A stretch of DNA of 39,347 bases, from assembly GCA_944391805.1 (NCBI GenBank), contig CALXUY010000086.1, forward strand, positions 1 to 39,347, written 5' to 3'. Under the pieces are notes generated by a model. It did not search any database and was not told the DNA's origin. It worked only from the letters and a program-made list of their open reading frames with translations. Positions 14,552 to 24,068 of the stretch are shown here, in pieces. The position numbers and the translations under genes are program-made. The DNA comes from an uncultured Clostridia bacterium. GTDB taxonomy: Bacteria > Bacillota > Clostridia > Oscillospirales > CAG-272. The first letter of the stretch is position 1. Each line of letters opens with the position of its first letter.

Positions 14552-15583
14552 ATGGAGCTGATCCGGGAGAGCGACTTCCGCAAGGAGATCAAAACAGCAC
14601 CGAGGCCGGGATACCTGTTTTTCGGTGAGGAGGACTACCTCAAAGCATTCGCCGTACACACAGCCGAGGAAACGCTTTGCCCCGACTCCACCTATGCGTT
14701 TTTCAATGTGATGAAGCTGGATGCGCTGGACTTCACCCCCTCCCGCCTGCTTGACGCATTGATGCCCATGCCGATGATGACCGAGCGCAAGCTGGTGCTG
14801 CTGACCGGGCTGAATTTCAACACCATGCGCCCGAACGAGCTGGACGAGCTGTGCGGCGCGCTGGCAGCACTGGCACAGTATGACTACAACGTGCTCATTG
14901 TCAAAGCGGCGGCCGACTGTCTCGACCCCGGTTATCTGCCCAAGCGCCCATCCTCCACGCTCAACAAGCTGGCGCAGCATCTCACGCCGGTGCAGTTTGA
15001 GGCGCCCCCGCCTGCCAAGCTCTCCGCCTGGGTCAAAAAACATTTCGCGCACAATGGTGTTGCCGTATCTGCTCCATTCTGTGTGCAGATGATCGATTAT
15101 TGCGGCAGAAATATGTATCAGTTGGCAAATGAAATTGACAAGCTCAGCTTTTACATGCTCTCACACGGCAGAACCGAGCCAACCGAGACCGATTTGCACC
15201 TGGTCTGCACACCCGTGACCGAGTACGACGCCTTTGCCTTTGCCAATGCCGTGATGGAAGGCCGGCAGCAGACCGCTCTGGATATTCTGGCAGATTACCG
15301 GTTCCGCCGGGTAGAGCCACTGATGATATTGGGAGATGTGATTCGCGTATTCTGCGATATGGAGAGCATATATGCGATGCAGGCCGACGGTGCCACCGCA
15401 CAGGAAATCGCCTCCGCGCTCAAGCTGCATGAGTATCGGGTAGGGCTCTACCAGAAAAGTCTCCGTCAGGCGCAGCAGGGACGCCTCCGCCACGCGCTGG
15501 ACGCTTGTATCGCCGCCGACGCCGCATTGAAGCTCTCCCCGCAAGGCTATACGGCCTTGGAAAAGCTGATCTGCTCGATCTGA
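14552..15583 (+). CDS. holA: DNA polymerase III subunit delta
   Basis: A 343-residue clamp-loader delta subunit, which opens the beta sliding clamp during replication. The N-terminal AAA+-like fold opens with GYLFFGEEDYLKAFAV (family LxGxExYL pattern, no functional Walker A). The next segment is MPMPMMTERKLVLLTGL. The middle domain contains YCGRNMYQLANEIDKLSFY, and the C-terminal collar contains LADYRFRRVEPLMILGDV and a final SPQGYTALEKLI helix. The start ATG follows AGGAGGGG by seven bases; an upstream in-frame ATG at 14510 has no such site. It stands between the rpmH cluster and the ribosomal superoperon and is probably monocistronic. Confidence 0.93.
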   Translation: MELIRESDFRKEIKTAPRPGYLFFGEEDYLKAFAVHTAEETLCPDSTYAFFNVMKLDALDFTPSRLLDALMPMPMMTERKLVLLTGLNFNTMRPNELDELCGALAALAQYDYNVLIVKAAADCLDPGYLPKRPSSTLNKLAQHLTPVQFEAPPPAKLSAWVKKHFAHNGVAVSAPFCVQMIDYCGRNMYQLANEIDKLSFYMLSHGRTEPTETDLHLVCTPVTEYDAFAFANAVMEGRQQTALDILADYRFRRVEPLMILGDVIRVFCDMESIYAMQADGATAQEIASALKLHEYRVGLYQKSLRQAQQGRLRHALDACIAADAALKLSPQGYTALEKLICSI

Positions 15584-15655
15584 TTCCGGGGGGAAGAGTC
15601 CCCTTCCCTCCCCAAACCTTTCCCACGGCTCGCCCGCAAACACGTTCGAATCCCC

Positions 15656-15705
15656 CATGCAAAACAACGCCCTGTTCCGGTCGGAACAGGGCGTTGTTTT
15701 GCATG
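15656..15705. terminator. bidirectional terminator, 24-bp perfect palindrome
   Basis: A perfect inverted repeat with 24-bp arms separated by only two bases lies between convergent holA and rplQ. Arms run 15656-15679 and 15682-15705. Each arm contains an AAAACAAC/GTTGTTTT segment, so on either strand the stem ends in a T-rich tract. The left flank (15584-15655) shows nothing else. Confidence 0.88.
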
Positions 15706-15718
15706 CCGAGAGCAGATA

Positions 15719-16426
15719 TTATTCCGCAGGGGTATCCTCGGTCTTTTTGGCAGCTCTCTTTCTCGGAGCGGGCTTTTCCTCCGCATCTCCGGCGGGAGCA
15801 GCCGTTTTCTTGGCAGCCGGCTTCTTCTCGGCTGTACCGGTATCGGCTTTCTTTGCGGCGGTCTTCTTTGCCGCCGGCTTTTTCTCGGCTGCGGCCTCTT
15901 TTTCATCCGCCGCTTTTGCGGCCGGCTTCTTCTCCGCGTCCGTCGCGTCCGCCTTTTTGGCAGCGGGCTTCTTTGCTGCCGGCTTCTTCTCGGCCGCGTC
16001 CGCTTTTTTCGCCGAGGCCTTTTTGGAGGTCGACTTCTTCTTGTCATCGGCCGCCGGCTCGACAGCCTGTGCCGAAGGATCTGCCTCCACCAGCATCACA
16101 AGCGCCATTTCGGCAGCGTCGCCTCTCCGCGGGCCGAGCTTGTAAATGCGGGTGTAACCGCCGTTGCGCTCGGCATAATTGGGGGCAATTTCACTGAACA
16201 GCTTGGTTACCACATCTTCCTTTGTAATATATGCAAGCGCCGCACGACGGCTGGCCAGTGTGTTCTTTTTGCCAAGCGTAATCATTTTTTCTGCCATGGA
16301 ACGAACTTCCTTCGCCCGGGTGAGCGTGGTTTCGATCTGTCCGTTCTCAAGCAGTAAGGTGACCATTCCGCGCAGCATCGCAATTCTGTGTGCGGTCGGT
16401 CTGCCAAGTTTTCTTGTTCCGGGCAT
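15719..16426 (-). CDS. rplQ: 50S ribosomal protein L17 with long Lys/Ala-rich tail
   Basis: A 235-residue L17, a protein at the peptide-exit side of the large subunit. Residues 1-118 are an ordinary L17 ([40 protein letters not shown]). Residues about 121-235 are an extra tail of Lys, Ala, Pro, Glu and Asp with repeats of EKKPAAKK, resembling histone H1 C-termini and presumably disordered. Family members are usually about 112-130 residues. AGGAGGG lies eight bases before the ATG at 16426. It is the last gene of the superoperon, 182 nt after rpoA; that gap holds small hairpins and no clear promoter. Confidence 0.96.
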   Translation of the reverse strand: MPGTRKLGRPTAHRIAMLRGMVTLLLENGQIETTLTRAKEVRSMAEKMITLGKKNTLASRRAALAYITKEDVVTKLFSEIAPNYAERNGGYTRIYKLGPRRGDAAEMALVMLVEADPSAQAVEPAADDKKKSTSKKASAKKADAAEKKPAAKKPAAKKADATDAEKKPAAKAADEKEAAAEKKPAAKKTAAKKADTGTAEKKPAAKKTAAPAGDAEEKPAPRKRAAKKTEDTPAE

Positions 16427-16608
16427 TTGTATTCCCTCCTTCTGCTGTATACGAAAAGTTTCAATCGGGGCCTGCCCCATCGTTCAACACGGCTGCTTCA
16501 CAGCCGGTGCTGCGGTCTGGCCGAAAAAGCCGGGGTTCCCCGCCGCCTGCGTGGCGGTTGACATCTTTGCCTGAATGATTATACAATCTGGATGGTTCCG
16601 ACGGACGA

Positions 16609-17586
16609 TTACTCCTCGTCTCTCCTGAGATCCAGCCCCAAGGAATGGAGCTTTGCAATCACTTCCTCGAGAGACTTCTTTCCGAGGTTGCGGACCTTAA
16701 TCATATCCTCCTCGGTACGGTTGATCAGATCCTCCACCGTATCAATGCCTGCGCGCTTCAGACAATTGAAGCTGCGAACAGACATGTCAAGTTCCTCAAT
16801 GGTCATCTCAAGAACCTTTTCTTTGATGGTCTCTTCTCTTTCCACCATAATCTCTGCCTTCTTTGCTTCATCGGACAAATCCACAAACAAGTTGAGATGC
16901 TCGTTGAGAATCTTGGCGCCCAGCGAAATCGCTTCCTTTGCGGTAATGGTTCCGTTGGTCAGAATTTCAAGAGTGAGTTTATCGTAGTCCGTAATGTTGC
17001 TGCCCACACGGGTATTGTCCACCGTGTACTTCACATTATAAACCGGTGTATAGATGGAGTCGGTATAAATGGTGCCGATGGGAGCCGACGCGGTGACGCC
17101 GAGGCTCTGGGTGTGCAGCTGCTTGTTTCTCTCCTGAGAGACATATCCGCGTCCGTGTGCGAAGGTCAGCTCCATGTAAAAGCGATCGTTCTCACCGACG
17201 GTTGCAATATGGTGCTCGGGATTGAGAATTTCAATATCGGAATCCTGTTTGATGTCCCCTGCCGTAACATCGCGCTCGCCTGTGACGTCAATCACAACGG
17301 TTTTGGGACCGCTGCAATGCAGCTTCGCGGTGATGCCCTTCACGTTCAGCACAATTTCGGTCACATCCTCCCGTACGCCGGGAATCGTGGAAAACTCATG
17401 CAGAACGCCGTCGATTTTGATGCTGGTTGCAGCTACGCCCGGCAATGAGCTGAGCATCACTCTGCGCAGAGAATTGCCCAGTGTGGTACCGTAGCCGCGC
17501 TCAAGAGGCTCCACGATGAAAATCCCGTGTGAACCGTCCTCGCTCAAATCGGCAGTGGAAATATTAGGCTTTTCAATCTCAATCAT
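16609..17586 (-). CDS. rpoA: DNA-directed RNA polymerase subunit alpha
   Basis: A 325-residue alpha subunit, the assembly platform of RNA polymerase. The N-terminal dimerisation domain shows [21 protein letters not shown], and the C-terminal domain that binds UP elements and activators shows [16 protein letters not shown] and [11 protein letters not shown]. Length is normal. The ATG at 17586 gives the family start MIEIEKP and follows AAGGAGG by about 11 bases. An in-frame ATG at 17610 would place the Shine-Dalgarno inside the coding region, so it is not used. It sits between rpsD and rplQ, as usual. Confidence 0.97.
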   Translation of the reverse strand: MIEIEKPNISTADLSEDGSHGIFIVEPLERGYGTTLGNSLRRVMLSSLPGVAATSIKIDGVLHEFSTIPGVREDVTEIVLNVKGITAKLHCSGPKTVVIDVTGERDVTAGDIKQDSDIEILNPEHHIATVGENDRFYMELTFAHGRGYVSQERNKQLHTQSLGVTASAPIGTIYTDSIYTPVYNVKYTVDNTRVGSNITDYDKLTLEILTNGTITAKEAISLGAKILNEHLNLFVDLSDEAKKAEIMVEREETIKEKVLEMTIEELDMSVRSFNCLKRAGIDTVEDLINRTEEDMIKVRNLGKKSLEEVIAKLHSLGLDLRRDEE

Positions 17587-17687
17587 TCCAAATAAAACCT
17601 CCTTATTCAATCAATATTCATAGGCTTGCAGGTTTGATCCGGAAATCCGGGAACCGGATGACCGCATCGGTTTGGAACGCACCGGAA

Positions 17688-18314
17688 TTACTTGGAATAA
17701 AATTCGACGATCAGCTGCTCGTTGAAATCGAAATCAACATCCTCTCTTGCGGGAAGCGCAACCACCTTGCCGGTAAATGCATCGGCCTTCACCTCGAGCC
17801 ACTTGGGAGCGGTGTGGGTGGCGGCATCCTCTGCCAGCGCCTTGAACTTGGAAGATGCGCGGCTTGCCTCCTTAACCGAGATGACGTCTCCTGCCTTCAC
17901 AATCAGCGAGGGAATGTTCACCTTTTTGCCGTTGAGCGTAAAATGCTCATGCAGCACGAGCTGACGCGCCTCCTTGTGAGACGAAGCAAAGCCCATTCTG
18001 TAAACCACGTTGTCCAGCCGCCGCTCCAGCAGGCAGATCAGGTTCTCGCCGGTCATGCCCTCCTTGCGGTCGGCCTCCTCAAAATAGTTGGCGAACTGAC
18101 GCTCGAGCACACCGTAGTATCTTCTGGTCTTCTGCTTCTCGCGCAGTTGAATTCCGTATTCTCTCATTTTCTTGTTGGCGGCGCCATGCTGACCCGGAAC
18201 GGTGCTCCTGCGGTCGATTGCACATTTGCCGGAGGTGCAACGGTCGCCCTTGAGAAAGAGCTTTGTGCCTTCTCTGCGGCACAGTCTGCATACAGGTCCT
18301 GTATATCTTGCCAT
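17688..18314 (-). CDS. rpsD: 30S ribosomal protein S4
   Basis: A 208-residue S4, a primary 16S-binding assembly protein, which in many bacteria also represses its own operon. It is the zinc-binding (C+) form, with cysteines at 9, 12, 26 and 31 (VCRLC ... DRCTSGKC). The S4 RNA-binding domain follows ([36 protein letters not shown]). GGAGG precedes the ATG. It lies in the alpha operon between rpsK and rpoA, here 101 nt from the rpoA ATG. Confidence 0.97.
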   Translation of the reverse strand: MARYTGPVCRLCRREGTKLFLKGDRCTSGKCAIDRRSTVPGQHGAANKKMREYGIQLREKQKTRRYYGVLERQFANYFEEADRKEGMTGENLICLLERRLDNVVYRMGFASSHKEARQLVLHEHFTLNGKKVNIPSLIVKAGDVISVKEASRASSKFKALAEDAATHTAPKWLEVKADAFTGKVVALPAREDVDFDFNEQLIVEFYSK

Positions 18315-18337
18315 AATGTTTCTACCTCCACGAATAA

Positions 18338-18736
18338 TTAAACACGTCTGCGCTTCGGCGGTCTGCAGCCGTTGTGCGGAATCGGCGTAACATCCTTAAT
18401 CAGGGTGATCTGCAGGCCAACGGTTTCGAGTGCGCGGATTGCAGATTCCCGCCCGGCGCCCGGTCCTTTCACAAAGACCTCAACGGTTTTCAGCCCATGC
18501 TCCATGGCAGCTCTTGCGGCGGCCTCGGAAGCGGACTGTGCGGCATACGGAGTGGATTTTCTGGAGCCCTTGAAGCCAAGCTCTCCGGCGGAAGCCCAAG
18601 AAATTGCATTGCCCTCCACATCGGAAATGGTGACAATGGTGTTGTTAAAGGTGGCCTGAATGTGAACGGCGCCTTTTTCAATGTTCTTTCTCTCGCGGCG
18701 CTTCTTGACAACCTTTTTCGCTGCAACTTTTGCCAT
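18338..18736 (-). CDS. rpsK: 30S ribosomal protein S11
   Basis: A 132-residue S11, part of the platform of the small subunit that contacts the mRNA exit. Signatures are [34 protein letters not shown] and the C-terminal [22 protein letters not shown]. The first 18 residues are Lys/Arg-rich, as is usual. AAAGGAG lies about 11 bases before the ATG. Gene order rpsM-rpsK-rpsD is standard. Confidence 0.97.
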   Translation of the reverse strand: MAKVAAKKVVKKRRERKNIEKGAVHIQATFNNTIVTISDVEGNAISWASAGELGFKGSRKSTPYAAQSASEAAARAAMEHGLKTVEVFVKGPGAGRESAIRALETVGLQITLIKDVTPIPHNGCRPPKRRRV

Positions 18737-18752
18737 TTTTCATCCCACTCCT

Positions 18753-19121
18753 TTACTTCTTCTTGTTTGCAATGGTCTTTGCGGGACCTTTGCGGGTTCT
18801 TGCGTTGGTTTTGGTTCTCTGACCTCTGACCGGAAGTCCTTTTCTGTGGCGAATCCCGCGGTAGCAGTTAATTTCCACCATTCTCTTGATGTTCATCGCA
18901 ACATTGCGGCGGAGGTCGCCTTCCACAGTGTAGGAGTTTTCAATCTCGTCACGGAGCTTTGCCACTTCTTCCTCGGTCAGATCCTTTGCACGGGTATCGG
19001 GATTGATACCGGTTTTTGCAAGGATGTCGTTTGCGCTCTTGCGCCCGATCCCGTAGATATAGGTCAGGGCGATTTCCACGCGCTTGCTGTTCGGAATATC
19101 AACGCCAGCTATACGAGCCAT
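18753..19121 (-). CDS. rpsM: 30S ribosomal protein S13
   Basis: A 122-residue S13 at the small-subunit head, contacting the P-site tRNA and the L5 bridge. It begins [19 protein letters not shown] and contains [17 protein letters not shown] and the C-terminal [28 protein letters not shown] precedes the ATG by about 10 bases. It is 49 nt after rpmJ. Confidence 0.97.
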   Translation of the reverse strand: MARIAGVDIPNSKRVEIALTYIYGIGRKSANDILAKTGINPDTRAKDLTEEEVAKLRDEIENSYTVEGDLRRNVAMNIKRMVEINCYRGIRHRKGLPVRGQRTKTNARTRKGPAKTIANKKK

Positions 19122-19170
19122 TCTGTTTATTCACCTCTCTGTTGATTTTTTCGCTTGATCACTCTGCCGC

Positions 19171-19284
19171 TCAACCCTGTCTCTGCTTGTGCTTGGGGTT
19201 CTCGCAGATCACCATGATCTTGCCCTTTCTCTTGATGATCTTGCATTTTTCGCAGATCTTCTTTACGGATGGTTTCACCTTCAT
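19171..19284 (-). CDS. rpmJ: 50S ribosomal protein L36
   Basis: A 37-residue L36, the smallest large-subunit protein. The translation starts [20 protein letters not shown] and ends NPKHKQRQG. Cys11, Cys14, Cys27 and His32 form the zinc site, so this is the zinc-binding form. It lies between infA and rpsM. The ribosome-binding site is weak (AAAGG about 12 bases upstream). Confidence 0.97.
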   Translation of the reverse strand: MKVKPSVKKICEKCKIIKRKGKIMVICENPKHKQRQG

Positions 19285-19345
19285 TGTCTCTACCATGCCT
19301 TTCTTGCTGGATTTGGGTTATACCCATTGCCCGGCGCGCCGGACC

Positions 19346-19567
19346 TTATTTTGCCCGCCATGTGATGCGCCCCTTGGTCAGGTCGTATACCGAAACCTCC
19401 AACGTGACGCGATCCCCCGGCAGAATTTTGATATAGTTCATTCGCAGCTTCCCGGAAATATGGGCTGTTACCATGTGTCCGTTCGGCAGCTTGACATGAA
19501 AGCATGCGTTGGGCAGCGCCTCAACCACTACGCCTTCAAACTCAATGACATCATCCTTCTGTGCCAG
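19346..19567 (-). CDS. infA: translation initiation factor IF-1, apparent CTG start
   Basis: IF-1 binds the A site of the 30S subunit and helps IF-2 and IF-3 select the initiator tRNA. The S1-like OB fold is complete: [51 protein letters not shown]. The only in-frame ATG or GTG codons lie inside the conserved fold and would cut it. Reading upstream gives [11 protein letters not shown], matching the family start, preceded by CTG at 19567-19565. GGAGGG sits six bases before that CTG. With CTG as start the protein is 73 residues, the normal length. An ATT just before it is too close to the Shine-Dalgarno. A single-base sequencing error (ATG to CTG) remains possible. Confidence 0.9.
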   Translation of the reverse strand: MAQKDDVIEFEGVVVEALPNACFHVKLPNGHMVTAHISGKLRMNYIKILPGDRVTLEVSVYDLTKGRITWRAK

Positions 19568-19600
19568 AATAATCCCTCCTCACTTACTCACTGTGACCGA

Positions 19601-20362
19601 TTAAAAGCCTTTTTCCACTTCGGTTAAAATCAGCACCCCGTCGCTTGTCAGCGCCACGGTGTTCTCATAGTGCGCCGAGAGGCTGCCGTCCTGTGTTTTC
19701 ACAGTCCAGCCGTCCGGCAGCTCCCTGACCTCAAAGCTCCCCACGTTCACCATCGGTTCAATGGCGAGGGTCATACCGGCGCACAGCCGGATGCCGCGCC
19801 CGGGAGTTCCGAAATTGGGAACGTCCGGAGACTCATGCATATCGGTTCCGATCCCGTGACCGACATATCGCCTGACCGTGCTGAAGCCGTTGGCGACAAC
19901 CAGAGAATCGATCGCGTGGCCGATATCCCCCAACCGGTTGCCGGGTCTGAGCATTTCAACACCTGCCCAGAAGCTGTCCCGGGTCACCTGCATCAGGCGC
20001 TTGGCCTCCTCGCTCACATGTCCAACCGGAATGGTTCGCGCCGAGTCGCCGACATAGCCATGATAGGTGGCGCCGGTATCAATTTTTACAATGTCACCCT
20101 CCCGGAGAATCCGGCTTTTTGAGGGGATCCCGTGGATGACCTCATCATTGATGCTGATACAAGCACTTGCGGGAAAACCGCCGTACCCCAGAAATGTGGG
20201 CGTTGCGCCGCACTTTTCGATATACCGGCGGATGGCCAGATCGATCTCATAGGTGCTGACGCCCGGCCTCACCGCATCACGGGCGACCAGCAGGGCCTCT
20301 CCCGTGATGCGTCCCGCATCCTTCATTGCCGTAATCTGTGCGGAATTTTTCAAGTGAATCAT
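19601..20362 (-). CDS. map: type I methionine aminopeptidase
   Basis: A 253-residue cytosolic metalloprotease that removes the initiator methionine from nascent proteins. The five metal ligands are in place: Asp in VKIDTGATYHGY, Asp in VGDSARTIPVG, His in YVGHGIG, Glu in LAIEPMVN and Glu in HYENTVALT. The substrate-facing His is in INDEVIHGIP. Length is typical of the short class without an SH3-like extension. It begins six bases after adk and is 33 nt before infA, the usual spc-operon order. Confidence 0.97.
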   Translation of the reverse strand: MIHLKNSAQITAMKDAGRITGEALLVARDAVRPGVSTYEIDLAIRRYIEKCGATPTFLGYGGFPASACISINDEVIHGIPSKSRILREGDIVKIDTGATYHGYVGDSARTIPVGHVSEEAKRLMQVTRDSFWAGVEMLRPGNRLGDIGHAIDSLVVANGFSTVRRYVGHGIGTDMHESPDVPNFGTPGRGIRLCAGMTLAIEPMVNVGSFEVRELPDGWTVKTQDGSLSAHYENTVALTSDGVLILTEVEKGF

Positions 20363-20368
20363 GTGCGG

Positions 20369-21007
20369 TTATGCCTCAAAGGGACGCAAGGCCCGGAAGA
20401 CAAGCGCGGTGGTATCCGCAACCTCCTCCTGCCCCTGTACGGTGACGAGAATACCCCGGGACGCGTAGTAGTCCTTGAGAGGCTCTGTTTGCGCATGGAA
20501 GGTTTTGAGCCGGTTCTTTACCGTTTCCTCGGCATCGTCGGCTCTGATATAAAGGTTGGCGCCGCACTTGTCGCATACCCCCTCGGTTTTGGGAGGATTG
20601 TATACCACGTGGTAGGAGGCGCCGCAGGAGCAGACGCGGCGTCCGCTCATGCGTTCCACAATTTTTTCATCCGCCACCTCAATGCTCAGCACAACGTCGA
20701 TGTGAACGCCCATCGCGTCCAGCGCCTCGGCCTGAGGGATGGAGCGGGGGAATCCGTCGAGAATAAACCCGTTTTTGCAGGCATCAGAGGAGAGATACTC
20801 CTTGATGATTCCGATGACAACCTCGTCGGGAACCAGCTTGCCGGCGTCCATATAGGATTTCGCAGCCTTGCCCAGCTCGGTGCCCTCTCCGATCGCCTTG
20901 CGGAGAATGTCTCCGGTTGCGATTGCGGGAATATGATATTTTGCGGAAATCCGCTCGGATTGGGTTCCTTTCCCCGCACCGGGCGCTCCCAGTAAAATCA
21001 GATTCAT
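20369..21007 (-). CDS. adk: adenylate kinase
   Basis: A 212-residue adenylate kinase that interconverts ATP, AMP and ADP. The P-loop [10 protein letters not shown] is at 7-16, the AMP-binding segment reads [10 protein letters not shown], and FILDGFPRS is present. The lid is the long zinc type found in Gram-positives, with cysteines in [11 protein letters not shown] and GVCDKCG. The first pair is spaced Cys-x-Cys, one residue shorter than the common Cys-x2-Cys. The ATG at 21007 follows AAAGGA and gives the family start [10 protein letters not shown]; a frame extending to 21040 would overlap secY. It lies 25 nt after secY. Confidence 0.97.
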   Translation of the reverse strand: MNLILLGAPGAGKGTQSERISAKYHIPAIATGDILRKAIGEGTELGKAAKSYMDAGKLVPDEVVIGIIKEYLSSDACKNGFILDGFPRSIPQAEALDAMGVHIDVVLSIEVADEKIVERMSGRRVCSCGASYHVVYNPPKTEGVCDKCGANLYIRADDAEETVKNRLKTFHAQTEPLKDYYASRGILVTVQGQEEVADTTALVFRALRPFEA

Positions 21008-21032
21008 ATCAACAATCCTTTCTCGGTCGGAA

Positions 21033-22466
21033 TCAGTCAAGGAAGCCTTTGTAGTTGCGCAGCTTCATCTGCGCCTCTATGGTGCGCACGGTTTCCAGCA
21101 CAACACCCACCACAATCAGCAGAGACGAGCCGCTGAAGGCCAGTGAGGAGAAGGACGGAACCAGCGCGCCGACCACCATCGGCACACCCGCGATCACCGC
21201 CAGGAACACCGCCCCGATGGTAGTGATGCGATTCAGATGCTTTTTGATATAAGCTGCGGTTTCGGTTCCGGAACGATACCCTTTGATCGAGCCTCCGTTA
21301 CTCTTGATGTTGTTCGCCACTTCGATCGGATTGAAGGAAATCATAATGTAGAAGTAGGAGAACCCGAAAATCAGAATAAAGTAAAGCAGGATATAAACCG
21401 GTGTTCCGGTGCCCAGATAATTGGTTACAAATCGGTTAAAGCCATTGGTGCTGCTGAAGAAGCCTGCAATGGTTGGCAGAATCGAGACAATGGAGCTGGC
21501 AAAGATGATGGGCATCACGCCGGCCATGTTCATCTTCAGCGGGAGATTGCTGGACTGACCGCCGTACATCTTGCGGCCAACCACTTTTTTGGCATACTGA
21601 ATGCGGATGCGCTCCTCGGAGTTCGTGAACCAGACCACAAGCCCCACCACAACAACCGACAGAGCCAGTGAAAGCACAAACTCAAAAATACCGAGCGCAA
21701 GCTGCCAGCCGGTGAGCCAGTCGCCGCGGGAATCCTGCATCATTGCGATCATGGAGTTGAGCATTGCGCCGCCGCGCGAGATGATGTTGGCAAACAGGAT
21801 GATCGAAACACCGTTGCCGATGCCGTGCTCATTGATCCGTTCGGCCAGCCACATGATAATCGACGCGCCCGCGCAGAGGCAAAGCACCATCACCGCCACG
21901 GCAAACCAGTACATCGCGCGGGTATCGGCCGTGTTGGAAACCACCAGCAGCCCGTAAGAGCTGAGAAGCTGCACATAACCGTAAGCCGTAATCAGCGCAA
22001 GTACCACTGTGACAATACGGGTGATTTTGTTGATCTTCTGCTTTCCCTCGTCGCCGTCCTTGGCCATTTCACCCAGCTTCGGGATGGCAATCTGGAGCAG
22101 CTGCATCACAATGGATGCGGTGATATACGGCGAAACCGACAGAGCAAACAGCGAAGCCTGTTCAAAAGCGCCGCCCGAGAACAGGTTGATCATACCGAAC
22201 AGACCGGAGGTCAGCTGGGTGATCGTGGTGTTGGACTGAATGGCATCTGTATCAACAAACGGGACATACAGATTGGCGCCGATGCGATACAGGAGAATGA
22301 TCATCAGCGTGAACAGCATCTTCTTCCGCAGATCGGGAATCTTCCACGCGTTCGAGAAGGTCTGCAGCATTTCATTGCCGGCAAACCACTTGCCGATCCG
22401 GGTGAAAACATTGCCCTCCTTGCGGGGTTTGGCCGCTGCGCTGGGGCTTGGATTGTTTGCCTTCAT
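21033..22466 (-). CDS. secY: preprotein translocase subunit SecY
   Basis: A 477-residue channel subunit of the SecYEG translocon with ten predicted membrane helices. Signatures include [15 protein letters not shown] before helix 1, [14 protein letters not shown], and the late cytoplasmic KKHLNRIT region that engages SecA and ribosomes. The first 32 residues (Asn/Pro/Ser/Ala/Lys-rich, then [14 protein letters not shown]) precede the usual family start MLQTFSNAW. This longer start is supported by AGGAGGG seven bases before the ATG at 22466, inside the last codons of rplO. The internal methionine has no ribosome-binding site. It overlaps regulation with rplO and is followed by adk. Confidence 0.97.
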   Translation of the reverse strand: MKANNPSPSAAAKPRKEGNVFTRIGKWFAGNEMLQTFSNAWKIPDLRKKMLFTLMIILLYRIGANLYVPFVDTDAIQSNTTITQLTSGLFGMINLFSGGAFEQASLFALSVSPYITASIVMQLLQIAIPKLGEMAKDGDEGKQKINKITRIVTVVLALITAYGYVQLLSSYGLLVVSNTADTRAMYWFAVAVMVLCLCAGASIIMWLAERINEHGIGNGVSIILFANIISRGGAMLNSMIAMMQDSRGDWLTGWQLALGIFEFVLSLALSVVVVGLVVWFTNSEERIRIQYAKKVVGRKMYGGQSSNLPLKMNMAGVMPIIFASSIVSILPTIAGFFSSTNGFNRFVTNYLGTGTPVYILLYFILIFGFSYFYIMISFNPIEVANNIKSNGGSIKGYRSGTETAAYIKKHLNRITTIGAVFLAVIAGVPMVVGALVPSFSSLAFSGSSLLIVVGVVLETVRTIEAQMKLRNYKGFLD

Positions 22467-22469
22467 CCG

Positions 22470-22913
22470 TTAGCCCTCCTCTGCCTGACCGCCTGCTGCC
22501 TCTATCTTTGCCTTGGCAGTAGCCGAAAAGACTGCCGCTTTCACTGTCAGCTTCTTGTTCAGTTCCCCGTTGCCGAGAACCTTCAGCCCGTCCATCGGCT
22601 TACGGACGATTCTGGCTGCGAGAAGCATTTCCATATCCACAACGGTTCCGTCCACAAAACGGTTGAGGTCCTCAACATTGACAATTGCATACCTGGTTGC
22701 AAAATTGTAATTGTTAAAGCCTCTTTTGGGGTGCTGCCTGTAAATCGGGAACTGGCCGCCCTCAAAGCCGGGGCGCACACCGCCGCCGGAGCGCGCGTTC
22801 TGCCCCTTGTGCCCCTTGCCGGCAGTTTTGCCGTTGCCGGAGCCGGTGCCTCTGCCCTTGCGCCATGCGGCCTTTGCAGACCCTTCGGCAGGAGTGAGTT
22901 CATGAAGTTTCAT
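22470..22913 (-). CDS. rplO: 50S ribosomal protein L15
   Basis: A 147-residue L15, a late large-subunit assembly protein. It starts [14 protein letters not shown] and has the Gly/Arg/Lys-rich extended arm ([26 protein letters not shown] region), then [17 protein letters not shown]. The C-terminal domain has [27 protein letters not shown] precedes the ATG. The final codons hold the Shine-Dalgarno of secY, so the two are tightly coupled. Confidence 0.97.
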   Translation of the reverse strand: MKLHELTPAEGSAKAAWRKGRGTGSGNGKTAGKGHKGQNARSGGGVRPGFEGGQFPIYRQHPKRGFNNYNFATRYAIVNVEDLNRFVDGTVVDMEMLLAARIVRKPMDGLKVLGNGELNKKLTVKAAVFSATAKAKIEAAGGQAEEG

Positions 22914-22927
22914 CTGCTGTTCCCTCC

Positions 22928-23110
22928 TTATGCGTTATCCACGGTTTCCACCGTGACCAAGTGGGCCAGAACCTTCACTTTTCCGGCGAGCACCGCATCG
23001 TCCGCATGAAGAACGCTGTCGCCCACCCTGTTCAGGCCAAGGGATTTTGCCGTTGCCTTCTGATTGGGCTTGGCGCCGATCAGACTCTTTTTGAGTGTTA
23101 CTTTTTTCAT
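22928..23110 (-). CDS. rpmD: 50S ribosomal protein L30
   Basis: A 60-residue L30. The sequence [20 protein letters not shown] followed by [11 protein letters not shown] matches the family. The ATG at 23110 lies eight bases after AGGAGG; a GTG nine bases earlier is too near that site. It sits between rpsE and rplO with 14- to 16-nt gaps, as in other spc operons. Confidence 0.96.
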   Translation of the reverse strand: MKKVTLKKSLIGAKPNQKATAKSLGLNRVGDSVLHADDAVLAGKVKVLAHLVTVETVDNA

Positions 23111-23126
23111 GATCTGCACCTCCTGC

Positions 23127-23630
23127 TCAACCCTTCAGCTGATCCACCGGGATGTCGCGGATTTTTGCAACCTCCTCGGGGGTACGAAGCTCCTTGAGTC
23201 CCTCCATCGTCGCCTTGACAACATTGGTGGGGTTATTGGAGCGCAGGCACTTTGCACGGATATTCTTGATACCGGCGGCATCGAGAACCATACGGACCTT
23301 GCCGCCCGCAATGATACCGGTACCGGGAGCGGCGGGCTTGAGCAGCACCTTGCCGGCGCCAAACACACCGATCACCTGATGCGGAATCGTGGTGCCCTTG
23401 AGGGACACGGTTACCATGTTCTTCTTTGCGTCTTCAATTCCCTTGCGGATTGCCTCGGGAACCTCCGCAGCCTTGCCCAGACCAACTCCTACGTGCCCCG
23501 CACCGTCGCCAACCACCATCAGTGCGGCAAAGCGGGCGATGCGTCCGCCTTTGACCGTTTTGGAGACACGGTTCAGGGAGATGAGCTGTTCCTTGAGATC
23601 ATGCTCAGCGGGATTAAATTTATCAGCCAT
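23127..23630 (-). CDS. rpsE: 30S ribosomal protein S5
   Basis: A 167-residue S5, which with S4 and S12 controls decoding accuracy. Family features are [36 protein letters not shown] and the C-terminal [17 protein letters not shown]. The ATG at 23630 follows GGAGG closely; a frame to 23651 lacks a site. It lies 59 nt after rplR. Confidence 0.97.
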   Translation of the reverse strand: MADKFNPAEHDLKEQLISLNRVSKTVKGGRIARFAALMVVGDGAGHVGVGLGKAAEVPEAIRKGIEDAKKNMVTVSLKGTTIPHQVIGVFGAGKVLLKPAAPGTGIIAGGKVRMVLDAAGIKNIRAKCLRSNNPTNVVKATMEGLKELRTPEEVAKIRDIPVDQLKG

Positions 23631-23689
23631 TTTTTCCTCCAAAATATTCAATAAACATAACGTTTGTTGAACAGTGTATAAACCGGAAA

Positions 23690-24049
23690 TCAGAACTTCA
23701 GGCCGCCCTCGCGAGCGCCCTCAGCCAGCTCCGATACACGTCCGTGATACAGGTAGCCCCCGCGGTCGAACACAACCTCGGTGATGCCCTGTGCAATCGC
23801 CTTCTGAGCAATCGTTTTGCCGATTTCACGTGCTGCGGCCTTGTTGCCGCCATTGCCGGTAAAGCCAGCTCCGAAAGTGGAAGCGCTCACCAGCGTCACA
23901 CCCTTCACATCGTCGATGATCTGTGCGCTGATGTTCGCGTTGGAGCGATACACAGCCAAACGGGGGCGCTCGGCAGTACCGGAAATCTTTGCTCTGACTC
24001 TCTTGTGTCTTTTCAGACGAGCCTTATTTGCATCTTTTCTTGATACCAT
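23690..24049 (-). CDS. rplR: 50S ribosomal protein L18
   Basis: A 119-residue L18, a 5S rRNA-binding protein of the central protuberance. Signatures: [40 protein letters not shown] and [20 protein letters not shown]. It lies between rplF and rpsE in the spc section, 19 nt after rplF. Confidence 0.97.
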   Translation of the reverse strand: MVSRKDANKARLKRHKRVRAKISGTAERPRLAVYRSNANISAQIIDDVKGVTLVSASTFGAGFTGNGGNKAAAREIGKTIAQKAIAQGITEVVFDRGGYLYHGRVSELAEGAREGGLKF

Positions 24050-24068
24050 GTCACTTCACTCCTTTCTC

